A DNA stretch of 64,000 bases from Ophiothrix spiculata (GCA_000969725.1 JXSR01S019002.1), one strand, 5' to 3'. Positions 25,808 to 39,155 are shown, counted from the stretch's first letter. A program made the numbers and translations. Notes: a model not told the origin generated them from the sequence alone.

Positions 25808-26611
25808 AATTTCAAAACAAAACATTACTTGTGATGATATTTGAAACGGCACGTTGCAAAATGTTTTCAATACAGACGCAACAGCCAATTAACATGATTA
25901 ATAAGTGTAAGGGGAAAATTCATTCCATGTTTGTGATACAATGAAATAAAGTTATTTTTATTTTCGATTATTTCAACCTTTTCTGATTTTACATCATTTG
26001 TGCAAGATTGATAAGATAGGTAACTCAATGTCGGTATAAATTACACATTATTCTTGAGACAGTCCCGATACCATGCAAATTATCTCTTAAAATTAACACA
26101 AACCAATTGATATCATTCCCTAAATATATTTCTAAACATGGAATGAGCATGGGAAATCCCAATTATTCCTATTCCATACATGTATGGTATAGCATTTTAA
26201 TGTTCTCAGTGAGCTTAGAATACATCTCTAATTCAGTTGGTATATTAATTAATCCTATCTGGATATGATTTGTGTATTACACTAGTATACTAATCATTCC
26301 CAGCGTGCACGAAGTTGAACGGGTTGAACGTTCAACCGTAGGTTGAGAGACGTATGGGTGAGTATCTTTACAAAATAGAGCAAAAATATCAATGAAATTA
26401 CATTTGGGCCATGTTTAAAGCACAATAATAATTTTTATGCTGAAATATGTTGTACTCTCAACGTGAAATTTCAACTTTCAACTTTATGTCCGCTTGGATG
26501 GTTGATGTCTACCCAAGAACGTTCCTCTACCTTTTCTTGTGCAATGATTATCTTTCAGCATGTTTAAATATTTTAGTTAGTGTAGCTTGCCAACCTTGAT
26601 AAATATTGCAG

Positions 26612-26687
26612 GCCTTGTACAAATGGCTTTCAAGTTACCATTTGGCCCAGATTGCGTGAGATTATTGATCCATATGGTAAAGGCCAG
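26612..26687 (+). other. Possible small exon-like segment in C, broken in D
   Basis: Bounded by TTGCAG|G and CAG|GTAACTG, this 76-nt piece is open in one frame and reads ...WPRLREIIDPYGKGQ, which has a weak EF-hand or cation-channel C-terminal flavour. In D the acceptor AG is AC, the frame shifts and the donor GT is AT. It could be a relic or chance, and I do not call it a gene. Confidence 0.15.
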
Positions 26688-28982
26688 GTAACTGTGAATA
26701 ACATGATTAGCTTAAGCCTTATTACAAATCTGTGTTCGTATGTTTTATTATGTTTTGTCACTAGGACGGGAACGAATATATTCTTGTTCAGTTCAGAAAT
26801 GAAGTTATCTCAAGGAACAGAAATTGGGCTTTATATACCTAAAGCATATTTTTGGAACAATAACAAAAACATATATATAGCATTGAATTCTGAGACTGCT
26901 CTCATCAATTGGAATTTAGCACATACGTTTTTCTTAAAACAAACGTCAGGGAAAGGTATATAATTTAATATACTCAACGTTGTGTGGAAATAATTGCCCT
27001 CAACGTGATTTACAGACTTTTATAAGTTCAGATTACAACTTTCGACTCAAACAATGATATGATAAATCAACAATACCTTAAGATAGAAACCTGAATCCAA
27101 CAAAAAGAAAAGGTCTTAATGTTATTTACAATGAAATAATGTTTGGAAGCAAGCAGATACGTATAAACTTATATCTATACTTCTTAATTTGATTACACAT
27201 GGAATTCAATTTGGGTATAACTTGCTCATCTGACACAATTTAATTTAAGAACTGATTCCGTATTTGAAGAAGTGAGTATTTTGTATCATACCATTGATAG
27301 CATTTTTAATCTTTTACAATGAGTGTTTACTGATACTTTTGAAGTGATAATTATGTGAGTTAATGACTTTAATTAATAGCATTAAGCAAGATAATAATTG
27401 ATATGATTTGCTCGAACATGCTATAATTGGTCACATAATCAGCACGTTTACGTCTAAGTAAAAAATAACTTTGTTCCTTTGTTGTTACGTATATGAACGT
27501 AAATCAATTTTTATTTATGTTGACCTTACGTTGACCATGCTAAAATATTTCCAGATTTATCATCATATTAGTTTGGTGTGCATTCCAGGCCTGATGGGAC
27601 CGATTCGCATTTGTTCCGATCCGGTGTACGTTCCCGTTTTCCCCTTTAAATTTAACGAAATAAATTATGGTTTTTGTAGCTCACGATACACATATTTTGC
27701 ATCAGTACATTTGAAGAATCATGATATTTAAGTATAAGTAACATCAAACGTTAATCATATATTTCAGCATTTTCTCAGGGGGTCAAAATTTGTGTAAATC
27801 ATTTTTTACGGACTGATACATAAATCTCGGAATCGGCTTTTTGGGGTCTCATGGGTGATACATTAATATGAGCCATTTTTTAGCAAATGTCCTCAAAGTT
27901 TCGTTCAAACACAATTTTGTGTGTAAATAGTTCCGGGTGTTTCAGCTTATCCTTTCGAGGACCGATACACAGAGATACACAGAGTCCATAGTCCTCAGAA
28001 GAAGGTATTGTTTGAACAGTCCTCGGAGCTATTGGGCATGTGATGTGTTGGGGACGGTTTAGGGGGGTGTGAGGTATAAATGTTTTACGCGTAAAATGAA
28101 TGGAGCTTAGTACTTATACCTTGACATGTGTATTTGGTTTATTGTTTCGATTTGATGAGATTTAATTTACCACTGTGACATGTGATATTCTCTTTTGACT
28201 AAACAAACAAACAAATAAAGAAACAAACAAAACATGTACATTTATTCAAAATATGTCTTTAAAGTGAGTATAGTGTCTCTTAATTTCTATCGATATTCAA
28301 GATGTCATTAACGTATTTGAAAAGTGTCTTCACATGGATTTGAATATCAAATCTGTTATCATATGTACGTTTGTAGTTGTGTAATTTGATAATCACATTA
28401 AATTGTTTTATTAATTTAGAATATATTTTGATCATTTAGCTTATCAATACAAGGCTTGGTTAAAGTTTTGGTATCGACATTATGTTTTTTTGACAATACC
28501 ATTTAGAACTGTTCAAAATATATAACATATGGTTGTGTGATTTCCTCTGCTATAGTTACGAAAACATTTCAAGTTGGCACCAAAAAAACTGTTTAGCAAT
28601 GTATTTTTCTAACTTCTTCACGGTCACCCAGTCTCTTCGACAAAATATATAGTCGATCTTTGAAACAAGCATAGCTTCGTAATTGCTTTATATGAATTGC
28701 TGGAATTGAATATTTAATATCAATACTGATGTATAGCACGTAATTAGCTGTAACGCGTGGATTGAATGCAAATGAAGAGTACATATTGACAAAGTTAACA
28801 TGCATTGAACAAAAATGAGCGGTTTGATAAATAATAATTATGAACCATTCCTAAACATATTCCATACAAAGCATGGAATAGGCATTAGTAGTCTATGAAT
28901 ATTCCATGTAACTTTCAAAAGACAATGCTAGGAAATAATTCCTACTCTTTTGTCTTAAAATACCTATTTTCTATTTTAGAAA

Positions 28983-29577
28983 TCAGACAAAGATATAATA
29001 TGGCTTATTCCAGTGAAAATGAAACTTTTTTATTTCAAGCAAAAAATCAGCTTTTTTATTCGATCACATAAGCAGTTTTTTGCAGTCATGCGTTTATTAC
29101 TTGGTACTTGAAAAGTATTTTCTAATTTCTATTTTGTCATGAACGTTACCAAAAAGTTACACCAAAATGTCGCAAACGTTTATACCAAACGTTACCAAAC
29201 AAAACATTGCATTAAAAGAAATCCTGATGATAGAATTTCCTACCACTTTTATGAAATATTTGTAAATATGTTACCCATCACATGTGAAAAACGCAATAAA
29301 AAATTTGCTAACATGTCAGGGAATTTTTTCTTTGAAGTCATTTGGAGCAAAATAAACCCATTTCCGTGCGATGTCAGAAACGTTACCGAACGTTACATGA
29401 GCTTTATTCCGTATTTTGGCAATTATTTTAATCTTTAAACACCTGCATGTCTTGATCCCACCAGTGAGCACCATTATCAACAACAAACTCGTGGATATAA
29501 TGTTTATGCTAGGTTCTGTGGCTATTTGAAAGTGAAATTTTTCAATTTTCGGTCACAAACGTTACGTTGGAATTGCC
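28983..29577. mobile_element. D-specific 0.6-kb insertion rich in AACGTTAC motifs
   Basis: Absent from the matching site in C (agaaatgcat, about 13,630). The motif AACGTTAC and close variants recur through it. I see no terminal inverted repeats and no clear target duplication, so its class is unknown. The open frame at 29,139-29,438 has no recognisable domain. Confidence 0.55.
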
Positions 29578-30308
29578 CACATGCATTTTGTGTAAAGAAT
29601 ATATAAATATGACGAGTCACGTAAAAGTCTCATAACGTGTCTTAAATGGACCATAGAGTTTGAACCTATAATGATCAATTATTAATATTATTAATGCAGC
29701 TTGTCCATAACCTCCAATGCTGACAAATTCTTACAAATTTCGCTGTAAATTGACTAGACAAAATGATGTATATACTAGTAACCAGCAGAGACGACGTATG
29801 AGCATGATTAGGTAGGCAATGTGCATTAACAAATATGTCATTGAATTGCATTTCAAATTAACTTTACATTCACTTATGGTAAAGTAATTTCTTCATATCA
29901 ATAAATATCTAAAATTTTTGAAAGGTTTATACATTTAGGCAGTAATTACTACAGAGATGGTTGGATTGAAATAGTATGTGATAGAGGATGACACGGAAGA
30001 ACACTTTCGAGCCTCGTTGATTGTACACAGGGACAAAAATATCGATTTGACTACTAGTACCTTTTACAAACAATTGTAATTCTGCGTTTATTGTATGTAC
30101 GAGTATATGTTTATATATTTCTTTCTTTATAGACAAATATCTTAAATGAGAATAATAATGGGTATCATTCTCCTAATGTACCTTAACGCACGGTAATTTA
30201 ACTTGGAATAGGCCAATCATAAATTGTGATGCTAAACCGTATATCATTACAGCATGGCGCCTAAAATATGGCGATTATGTAAACTAATTATTTGTTTTCT
30301 GTTATGTA

Positions 30309-30806
30309 CACTCCCGGTCAAAAGTGTTTGCGCACAAAACCTTTAACCAGCCATATTTCGAGAACCGTTCGTCATTTGCGCCATATTTTTTCGGATATAT
30401 ATTTTGAATACATATATCTAAAAAACAAGAATTGCATTCAATGCATTTGAAAATATGGCGTGCTAAACATATTGTGTACTTTCTTCTGCACACAATAAAC
30501 GGAGTTTAAATACATAACAGCACATTTGTTGAAAAACTTATTACCTGAAAATGTTCTTTACGGCTATACGGGGATAACGATCATTGAAAGATAAAAAACA
30601 TAGGTACATATCAAAAAGTGGGTGTGGTGTATTTGTATATGGTCAAGGTAATCGGCCATTTTTATGGTTATTGAAGATCGAATATCAGACGAAACATAAA
30701 TTACTTATATTGGATACATTAAGCACCTATAAAAACATGAATTTTTTCAAAGTCTTGGTCGTTTTTGCCCGTGCGCAAGGGTGCGCAAACACTTTGACCG
30801 GGAGTG
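30309..30806. mobile_element. Tc1/mariner-type MITE
   Basis: Terminal repeats CACTCCCGGTCAAAAGTGTT and AACACTTTGACCGGGAGTG are inverted and differ by one base in an A-run; both continue inward to TGCGCAC. They are flanked by TA (30,307-30,308 and 30,807-30,808). It is absent from the corresponding C region, though flanking changes stop a clean empty-site comparison. TACACTCCCGGTCAAAAG-like ends are typical of Tc1 families. No transposase is present. Confidence 0.85.
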
Positions 30807-30892
30807 TATATTATACAATATTTCACAACATAAAACCCCAACATATTAAATATTAACCATATCACCTATAAAGTAGAAATTATACACACTAA

Positions 30893-31034
30893 GGGGCGGC
30901 TTCAAAACCCAATCGGCGGTTGTCTGCCGGTTCTGGGCGGTACTGGGCGGTTGGCTATTTGTTTATTCCGGTTGAACCGCCTAGAACCGCCCAGAACCGA
31001 CAGGCAACCGCCGGTTGAGTTTTGAAGCCGCCCC
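30893..31034. mobile_element. PIF/Harbinger-like palindromic MITE with TAA target
   Basis: The 142-bp insertion is almost entirely two GC-rich inverted arms (GGGGCGGCTTCAAAAC at the left, GTTTTGAAGCCGCCCC at the right). It is flanked by TAA at 30,890-30,892 and 31,035-31,037. Copy C has a single TAA at 14,463-14,465 in the same flanks. The 3-bp TAA duplication fits Harbinger. Confidence 0.9.
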
Positions 31035-31833
31035 TAAACTGATCTTCATTAAAATATAAATCATTCTCTGAGTAATCTGATAGTCACGGTCAAAAAGCGA
31101 AGGTGTGATATTTATTTCAACTAAATCGTTTTTTGTTTACGACCCAAAAGCTTTTATAGCACAATTTTTTTGTATTCTGAAAAGCTTTTCAAATTGGGTT
31201 TTAGCAACCGAAAGGTTTTGAACCATTGAAGTATGTCAAAGAACATGATAATGTCTAATAACACGTAGAAACGCTCGTAAAGACTTCTTGTAAAGCAATT
31301 AAACAAGGTTTTATCGTGGAATATGTCTATACCTTAAAGAATTTCTAAAGATCTACAAAATATCAAGAACAACATCAATCGATTTTAAGAAAATATTGCC
31401 TCTTGGATATTCTTAACAATCTTTCTTAAATGTGACCTTCAAAACATGTGCATGGTAATTGCAACGATACGCATACAGTTTACAAAAGATCCTTCGAGCA
31501 ATAAGCGTCTATATGTTAAAATCTAAATTAGTTTTGCCAAGTTGTATTGAATCAGTGTTATAATGGCAGCTTTACCGTCAAATTCAGCAACACGTTAGCA
31601 GTTGACATTGACAATCTTTAAATTTGCGCGTAAATGTAAAAAGTGTTGGTGTTGTTCACTTTCTTTGTGAGTTTTAAATCAAGTAATTGGTTATGAATAC
31701 AGTTTTTTAAACTTATTTAAAACATTGAGAGGAAAGAGCATATTGGTTAAAATATTTTATCACTCTCTTACTTTCCGATTCAATATCTGCGAGTATAGAT
31801 AACGGGTCTAAATTCCGTATGAAAAGTTCCATA

Positions 31834-32166
31834 CAGGGTGTGCCAGAAAGATTTTAATGTTTAATTTAACTTTTTTTTTTAAATTTAAAATTTAATGTAA
31901 CATTCAATGTCTTGTTTCTCCATTCTATAGAAACCTTTGAGATATGCTTTCCATTAGACAGACTGGGAATCGAAATACTTTAATTTGCTTTTTAGATCAT
32001 ATAATGTGACCAATCTAATATCAAGTTATCTTCATTTTTAAATAGTAAAATGACGGTAACTTGAGATTGAGTTTGGTCAATTTTTATGATTTAAAGTGTT
32101 TTAATTCCAAATTGTGCGTATTTGAAAAACATCTCAGAAAATAGATGTGATTAGAAAAACACGCTG
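31834..32166. mobile_element. TA-flanked CAGGGTG element in D
   Basis: Duplicated partner of 15,109-15,397. The right end has drifted to CACGCTG, and a short T-rich insertion near 31,855-31,905 makes it longer. Confidence 0.55.
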
Positions 32167-32803
32167 TAGGCACTAGTATTTTAAAGCCTAATTAATAATA
32201 CTTGGTGATGTGATTCAACAATCGGATTCCGCAAGTTAATGGCCACAAAAGCCCAAAACAGTATAATTGGATGATGTAAATCACGAAAAAAAAGCAATAC
32301 AATTTCAAAGTTAAAATATGTGATGCATCACTCCGAAAAGGGGGATTTTGCGATAGAACACTTTTCAAGATACTGGTGAAAATAGGCAGCAGAAAGTATA
32401 GAAAATAATAAGAATTTCCAACAGATTTTCTGTTGTAAATTTGATCGCCTTGATAAATTTCAACAAGTAAAGTGTCATTTTAAAGCCTAGAAAATGCTGT
32501 AACAGATGAGCCATCACATATTCCCTTGATATCCATGCAGAAAGAAGAGTTTTGTACATTTACAAAATTATTTCGAATCCATCTTCCTTTAAAGATGCCT
32601 CTGAACATTATAATATCCATCAGATAAGTTGTTTTGGTCACGTATACATAAACTAACATTTAGACTCATCAGCTCGCCTTTGGGTATTACATTAATGTCA
32701 ACTTAGTATTGGCAACTTACAATGCATACTGTAAACAACTGTAAACAACATTGATGGGATGCGAAAATACTTTATAGGATGTGGTTCCTGTTCAGAATAT
32801 CAT

Positions 32804-33209
32804 TGTGACCGTCCATTCCTAATCAACTGTAAATGCAACATCTTGTCATGTTCACGTTTGTTAATATTTGCAAAAAGCATAATATAAGGATTAAAATGAC
32901 ACAATAGGTTAACTTATGGCCCGTTAAAGGTTGTCAGGGAGTAAAATGTATAACTGAGGTAAACGTGTTCAAATATCAGTAAGCCCTATATGTTTTCTAT
33001 TGATTGTCCTCATAATATACAGATATATTTCATATTTTCGATCATTTTCTTCAAATGAAACTCTTCTGGTATTTTGAAATAAGCACAAGGACTGAGAATC
33101 TGTCAAAAAATCAATTTCGACAAATTACGACCTTGACATGCATTTTCACCTGTAGCGCAAAATAAGGTTTACTGTAAACATTTACGGCTCGTATGAGATG
33201 GACGGCCAC
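32804..33209. mobile_element. Old inverted-repeat element, copy in D
   Basis: Duplicate of 15,771-16,197 carried by the tandem duplication, with the same GTGACCGTCCA and TGGACGGCCAC ends. Confidence 0.6.
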
Positions 33210-33944
33210 GTATTGTTTTGATGGGTATATCACAGCTTAAGTTTGAATTGGAGATTTGGTTTCTATATTTTTATAGTAAATATTGAATTTTGTTAAATAA
33301 TTTTAAAAGACGCAAATAGACAGTGTTTAACTATTTAAAAATCTTTTCACCCTTAGAAAAGTAAAGCAATGTCTTCAACAATCCAATCCATCACTCTCAG
33401 TGACGTTTTACGTCTCATATACAAAGCCTTCTTTTCTGCAGCTGCCGAGGCATGCATGGTTCAATCTCAGGAATGAATGTTACCTCGAACTTTTCAAAAA
33501 TGCATCGGGCAGAGAGAACTAAATCACTCGTGATCCATACATTAGACTAAGTAGCTGTGTCATAAACAATTCATTCAATACTCATGGAAAATGTGATGGA
33601 ATGAGGTGCACAGCAGCTATTTAAAATACTTGTCTTTAACTTTTATTATTTTTTATTCAAATAACCAGTGACCTAATTTCCTGGTTGACTGCTGAAAAAA
33701 ATCTGAATTCTAACTGGCATGCAATAAAATGCGTATTTTCCTTCGTTTCATAACTACCTGTATTTAAAAATGGTCGAACTTGTCTACGCAGATATTTCTA
33801 TATATAACTTAAATTCTGATAATATTTAAAGAATCAAGATAAATTTAGTAATTCGTCTGATAGGGTTTAGAAATTTAAACCTTACATGAATGTTGTTCTG
33901 TCAAGTGTAGTATACAATACCTTTCAATCTGCTGAGATTGTTAA

Positions 33945-34349
33945 GGTGGCCTAGCACAGATGCGGTGTCGGACACGAGTGAGCTGATATCAGCGGTGTTG
34001 GACACAATTTCAAAGTATTTAGCCCGGGCTTTTAGCGTACTTTCTGGCGTACTGTATCTTGCGCTTTAATATAACGCGATCTTACACGTGCGTCATTTTT
34101 ATATTCACGTATAAGACCATGCACGTTACTCCTGATGACGCAGGGCTCAAAGCGCACAGTGGTTAAGGTGTTACTCATTGCTAAAAAATGACAGTGGTAA
34201 AACATAGTGTTTTTGAAATGGATTTTTCTCAAAAACTAAGTCGGTGACCCCCATTTTTTTATTTCAGAAATGTGATCAGCACATATTAAAACACCATATA
34301 TCAAAAAATTAGAAAAAAAATAGAGGAATTCTATCTGTGCTAGGCCACC
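33945..34349. mobile_element. TTAA-flanked MITE, D only
   Basis: The 405-bp insertion has perfect ends GGTGGCCTAGCACAGAT and ATCTGTGCTAGGCCACC, flanked by TTAA at 33,941-33,944 and 34,350-34,353. The empty TTAA is at 17,114-17,117 in C. The open frame inside (34,032-34,232) is incidental. Confidence 0.88.
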
Positions 34350-37300
34350 TTAAAGGTAATGTAATGCATGTGTGACAAACGTCTTGGGGCTACTCGATGT
34401 TTGCGTAGTTATAACGCTATCCTCTTCTTTTGTTCAGGTTGATGACCCTATTCTTCGCCTCCTAAGTTACATTTAGATATACCTCTTTTTTTAGACAGAT
34501 ATATCCAACGGCTTCAGAGTCAATCTTGGTAATCTACTTACATAATCTGTTCATGTTTTTCCAGCCGTAAATGTAGCAAACTTCAGTTTGCGAAAATACA
34601 TGCCAAGGTCGTATTGATATTTTGGCAGATTTGCAATTCTTATGATTACTTCAAAACACCTGCACCGTTTCATTTCAAGAAAATGCTTCGAAATATGAAA
34701 TATATCTGCATGTTCTGAGAACAATCAACCGACCTTTGAACGCGTTTATCACAGTTTCAGCTTTTAATCCCTGGCAACATCAACATAGTTTTGACGGATC
34801 ATAACTTGACTTCGAGAAACCGATTGAAGTTCTATGAGGTGTCATTGTACTCCTTATAACATGGTCTTTGCAAATATTTTTAAAAAGTGAAAATAACAAG
34901 AGGCTACATTTACAGCTGCTTTGAGATGTACGTCACATATTGCTAACGTGTTCAAATGCTTTTATTTTAGATAATGTAGATATTTTCAAATCCCGAATGA
35001 GATGTCAAGCCATTTGTTCGAGTATTAAGATACCCTTATGGTCACGTACATTGTATTTACGTTGATGCGTTTACGCAGACAATTTCAGGGGATTCAAGAA
35101 ACGTATTCACTTCAATACTCGGTTTTGAGGGGAAATTATTTTATAACCTTTTATATTCAAATAATACGCTTATTGTAAAATAATTTACTTGAAAAAAATT
35201 CTATTTCTAGTCTTAAATAGTTTTTTACAACTTTCTACGAGATATCGTGCCCAAACACTGCACTGTGACAAACCAGGCACCCTGTAAAATCTGTCGAGAT
35301 TTATATACTTCAAGCTTTGGAACAAGGATTATTGAATTAGGTTTGACAAGTGAAATAAAACAAAATCGATGTGTGGAACATGTCATGGGTATTCGATGTT
35401 CATTAAACGAGTTTTGAAAGTAATGCCCGAGTGAAAGGCAAAATGAGTGTAACGTAAGCTATATTAACAGTATCATTCATAATTTCCCTTTCTATCATAA
35501 TTTTTTATAATCTGATAATGTTTCTTACAGATGTCATAATGTCCTGTTAGAAAGACATACATATGTGTATTTTTCTTTCATTGTACAATTGTTCCTAATT
35601 GTTTTTAATGAAATATTCCTCGATTCTTTTCAAAGAAATAATTTCTATGTTCTAATTTTTCTGTGAAATGATTTTTCCCTTCTTTAAATAAACGTTTAAA
35701 GAAATTGTTCAATGTTCTTGACATATTTGAAAATCCTTGAAGGCACAATGATATGCAAGTCACTTAAAGTAGATACTTTGTTATAAAAGAAGCGTTACTT
35801 GAGCTTCGACAGTTCAATTCAGCATCAGTGACTTTGCCGAGTTGCTTTAGATCTTCTATCATAGTTTCGTGTGACATTTTAGCAACAGGAAATTGTGTTC
35901 AGTTATGCAGGTGCAGCCTTTGAGACTTTGAGATGTCTTGTGACCTGATAAAGCAGTGGATAATCTGATGGTTTTTTAAAGTTAGATAGAGGGAGGGAGT
36001 TAGCTTGTATGTAGTTTATAAGGTTAGTGCATCATTTAAAATACTAAATATAAATAGGTTATTGTCCTTAGTTCACATGCTTATGTTACGGATTATGTTG
36101 GTCATTTAAAAACAAATATATGTTAAGCTGGACTTTAACACGTTTGTTCAATAGTTACGCTTGCAGTCCAATTATATAAGAGAAGCTGCATAATTGCATT
36201 TATTATTGAGATAAGAAATTGAGGTACTTTGCAGCTGTATCCTTACGCATAACTTATGTCTTGTTATCATGGAATAGTTTGATGCAAGGTTTGGTTTTGT
36301 ATTTCGTGCTGATTCAGTTACAATAATAGATGTTTTATCTTTCACATCACTTATGTAAGAGGTGATTATTATGGCTATAAATTATATCAACAGTTACAAA
36401 AACAATACATTTTAATAATGATGACTACTATTGGATGGCACCAACTTCTTTCATTACCACTCATTCAATATGCCACAAAATCATAGAATAGTATTAGATG
36501 ATGTAAATTTGAAATGAATACATTGTTTTAACTAAAAAAATCAGACGACTGTATTTTATACATCTCTAAATTCGAAGTTCATTCAACTGTTTATATTTTT
36601 CCCATCAGCACATCCTTTTATGTCTCTCACGGGAATATTGTACTGTCAAGTATTATACATGTATAGTACAAATACTCTTCAATCTGCTGAGATAGTAAAA
36701 ATAATGTAACCAAGGTGTGACAAACGTCTTGTTTGTGTAGTCATAACACTATTATCATCTTTGATGACCCTATTTTCGTCTCCAAAGTTAGATGTACCTT
36801 CTTCTTAAGATCTGACGGCTGCAGGGTCGATCTTGTTAACATATTCTAAAATACGACCAAAAGTTAAGCAACCCATATGCTCTCTACTATTCTGATAGTT
36901 AAATTGCCATCCAGATTTTTTTGAAAAATATTTATGATATATACGGTATTCCTAAGTTCCGAAAACGAACAATTAGACTCAAAGTATATAATAAGACATT
37001 GATAATATAGAATACGTAATCTAAAATTTGTATTTATGAAGATCTGATAATATGTAAACTATGTGAAAAAACACCAAACATATATTAAAATGCAGGTCTT
37101 GACATTCTTTTGATATTATTCTTTCTCTAGTAGTCTTACCACACAGATTTTAAATGAAATATCTACAAAGATTTGATCTGTGTACGCAAATTGAAAATAG
37201 ATCAACAGATCAAAAGTGAATTAGCGATATAATGGACCTAGTCATAGTTAAAAACTCTGAACCACTTGTTTTATACGATAATGATTTATATAGGCAACAT

Positions 37301-37929
37301 TAGTTAAACTCATAGTCATAGCTAGCAAGCTCTCTCTGTTTCTCCATAGTGTATTCAAAACTGACAGCTAGTATTCATTCTGCAACGGAGGTTTTGTTAG
37401 GGCAAACCCCGCTCCTTCTATACAATCTGAGTCAGTAAGGCTTCCATTAACTTCTGTACTTTGTTAGAATTGAATAAAGTTTGACAACTGAAATATAAGA
37501 TCGATATGTCGCTCACGTCTTTCAATATAGAGAGTATTAAAGTATTTTAAAGCAAAATTCGTGTAACGTGAGATACGGTATAATAATAACATTTTATTTT
37601 ATTTTCTTTCAAGCACGATTGTGGTTGGTTTTCTATCAGCTCTGATTTTCTATATACAGACTATGAAGATTGAGTATATATAAAATCAAGCTGTAATTAG
37701 GTCTGTTCCTCATGCTATCCTACATTTACTTTTCAAGGCTGTTACTAATTTTATTACATTTCTGTCCTTAAATTTTTAAGTGATTGATCGTGTACCATAT
37801 TTCTTCTAATAACGTTTAAAAAAAAATCAGTAATTCCCCTTGACATATTTGAATAACCTCGAAGACACACAAGACTGACAAGATAATATGAAATTAGTGT
37901 TACTTGAGCTTGGTAGCTCACATCAGTAC

Positions 37930-38180
37930 TGCTAAGTATGCTGTTCCTGTAACACATAAAAATAATTGTCATGTGTTTGAAAAAGTGAAATTTCACAATC
38001 CGGATGATGGACAGAAAAACATTAATTGTTGGGTTAATTATTACTATAACAGGTCACAAAGAACAAGGTATCTTGTAATCTCAAAAGGCTGCACCCCATA
38101 ACCGAACACAATTTCCTGTTGCTAACATGTCACTAGAAACTATGATGAAAGCTTTAAAGCACCTCATCAAAATTAACTTT
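37930..38180. other. Local inversion in D relative to C
   Basis: The stretch with aggctgcacc, aatttcctgttgctaa and ctttaaagcacctcatc is the reverse complement of 21,050-21,180 in C, while the flanks on both sides are collinear. This is a small inversion, or a replacement by an inverted copy of the same cassette. Confidence 0.7.
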
Positions 38181-39155
38181 GATTGTTTTCTAAAAACAAA
38201 GCAAGTTTACATTAGTGAAAAAATTGTTCATCTCTGAATTTAGAGTTACCGGTAACCATAAATTCAAGTTACCAGAATTTAGTTTTATACCTGGTCATAT
38301 TCAATCCAATATGATTTAATATGACTCTTAATAAAACAGAAACGTGTCCTATAATTGTTGTGAAAGAGGAATATTTTAAAGAAACTATAGCAAAGGAGTA
38401 CAAAAGTTGACACAAATGCAATACTCTAAGTGAAACGGGGTTGAACTCATTTATTAAAAGAATTACGGCGATTCCTGACTTTTAAATGTGTTTTCACTAT
38501 TCGGTAGATAGACATTAATGATCCTGGAAAATTTTGGAAAATCATGGGCAATCCCTTTTGAGAGATCAGATTGCTTCGAATATGCTGGATAGTTTATTTG
38601 GGTTAGTGCAAGATTTTTAGATACAGCAGATGAAGATGACAGGTATTGATAAGTTGATTTTTCCTCATAAAGTATATGATGGGCGGGGTACAATTACCTT
38701 GCTCAGGTAAAATAAGTATGATCATATTAAGACGTGTCGATATGATATGAAGGTATGTTTCAACATGTGCTTTAAATACAGAATGTCATCAAGTTTCCTG
38801 TCGTAATTAAGGTGTACTTTAATGTAATTCTTTCAAGAAAATGAACTTGCTTTTACAGCTGTATATCACTTACTCAAAAGCTTGCATTTGAAACGATGAT
38901 AAAGTTAGTTTCAAGGTTGATGCCTTGATTTTGTTTTTATACTGATTCCATTGAACATAATGTACGGTGCATCTTCAAAGTCACTGGTTATGTGAAAAAG
39001 TTATTTTTATACCTGTTACGTGCGTAAACTGTTTAAGAACCATATATATCATGTAAACTATGTTTTCATAGAATAAACATGTATGCAGTTTGCTGTATTT
39101 GTTTCTGCCTCGCTTTATTGGTAGTATTTGCAAAACGCATATATGTTGAAATACA

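Larger units (their letters stand above)
13355..28750. repeat. Recent tandem duplication, unit 1 (copy C)
   Basis: This segment aligns in direct orientation with 28,751-48,470 along its whole length, apart from insertions and one local inversion. Its end (caattagctg-like sequence to 28,750) matches the end of unit 2 at 48,470, and its start (taacgcgtg at 13,355) matches the start of unit 2. It contains K2P exon copy 1. Outside the exon and promoter I see no supportable gene; the DNA is AT-rich with transposon remnants. Non-coding identity looks like roughly nine in ten by eye. Confidence 0.93.

Noticed and set aside
29690-29720. Possible second K2P exon starting AG|GTTATGGAC on the minus strand
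   Set aside because: The frame after GYG gives no Pro or TM2-like sequence, and C reads differently.
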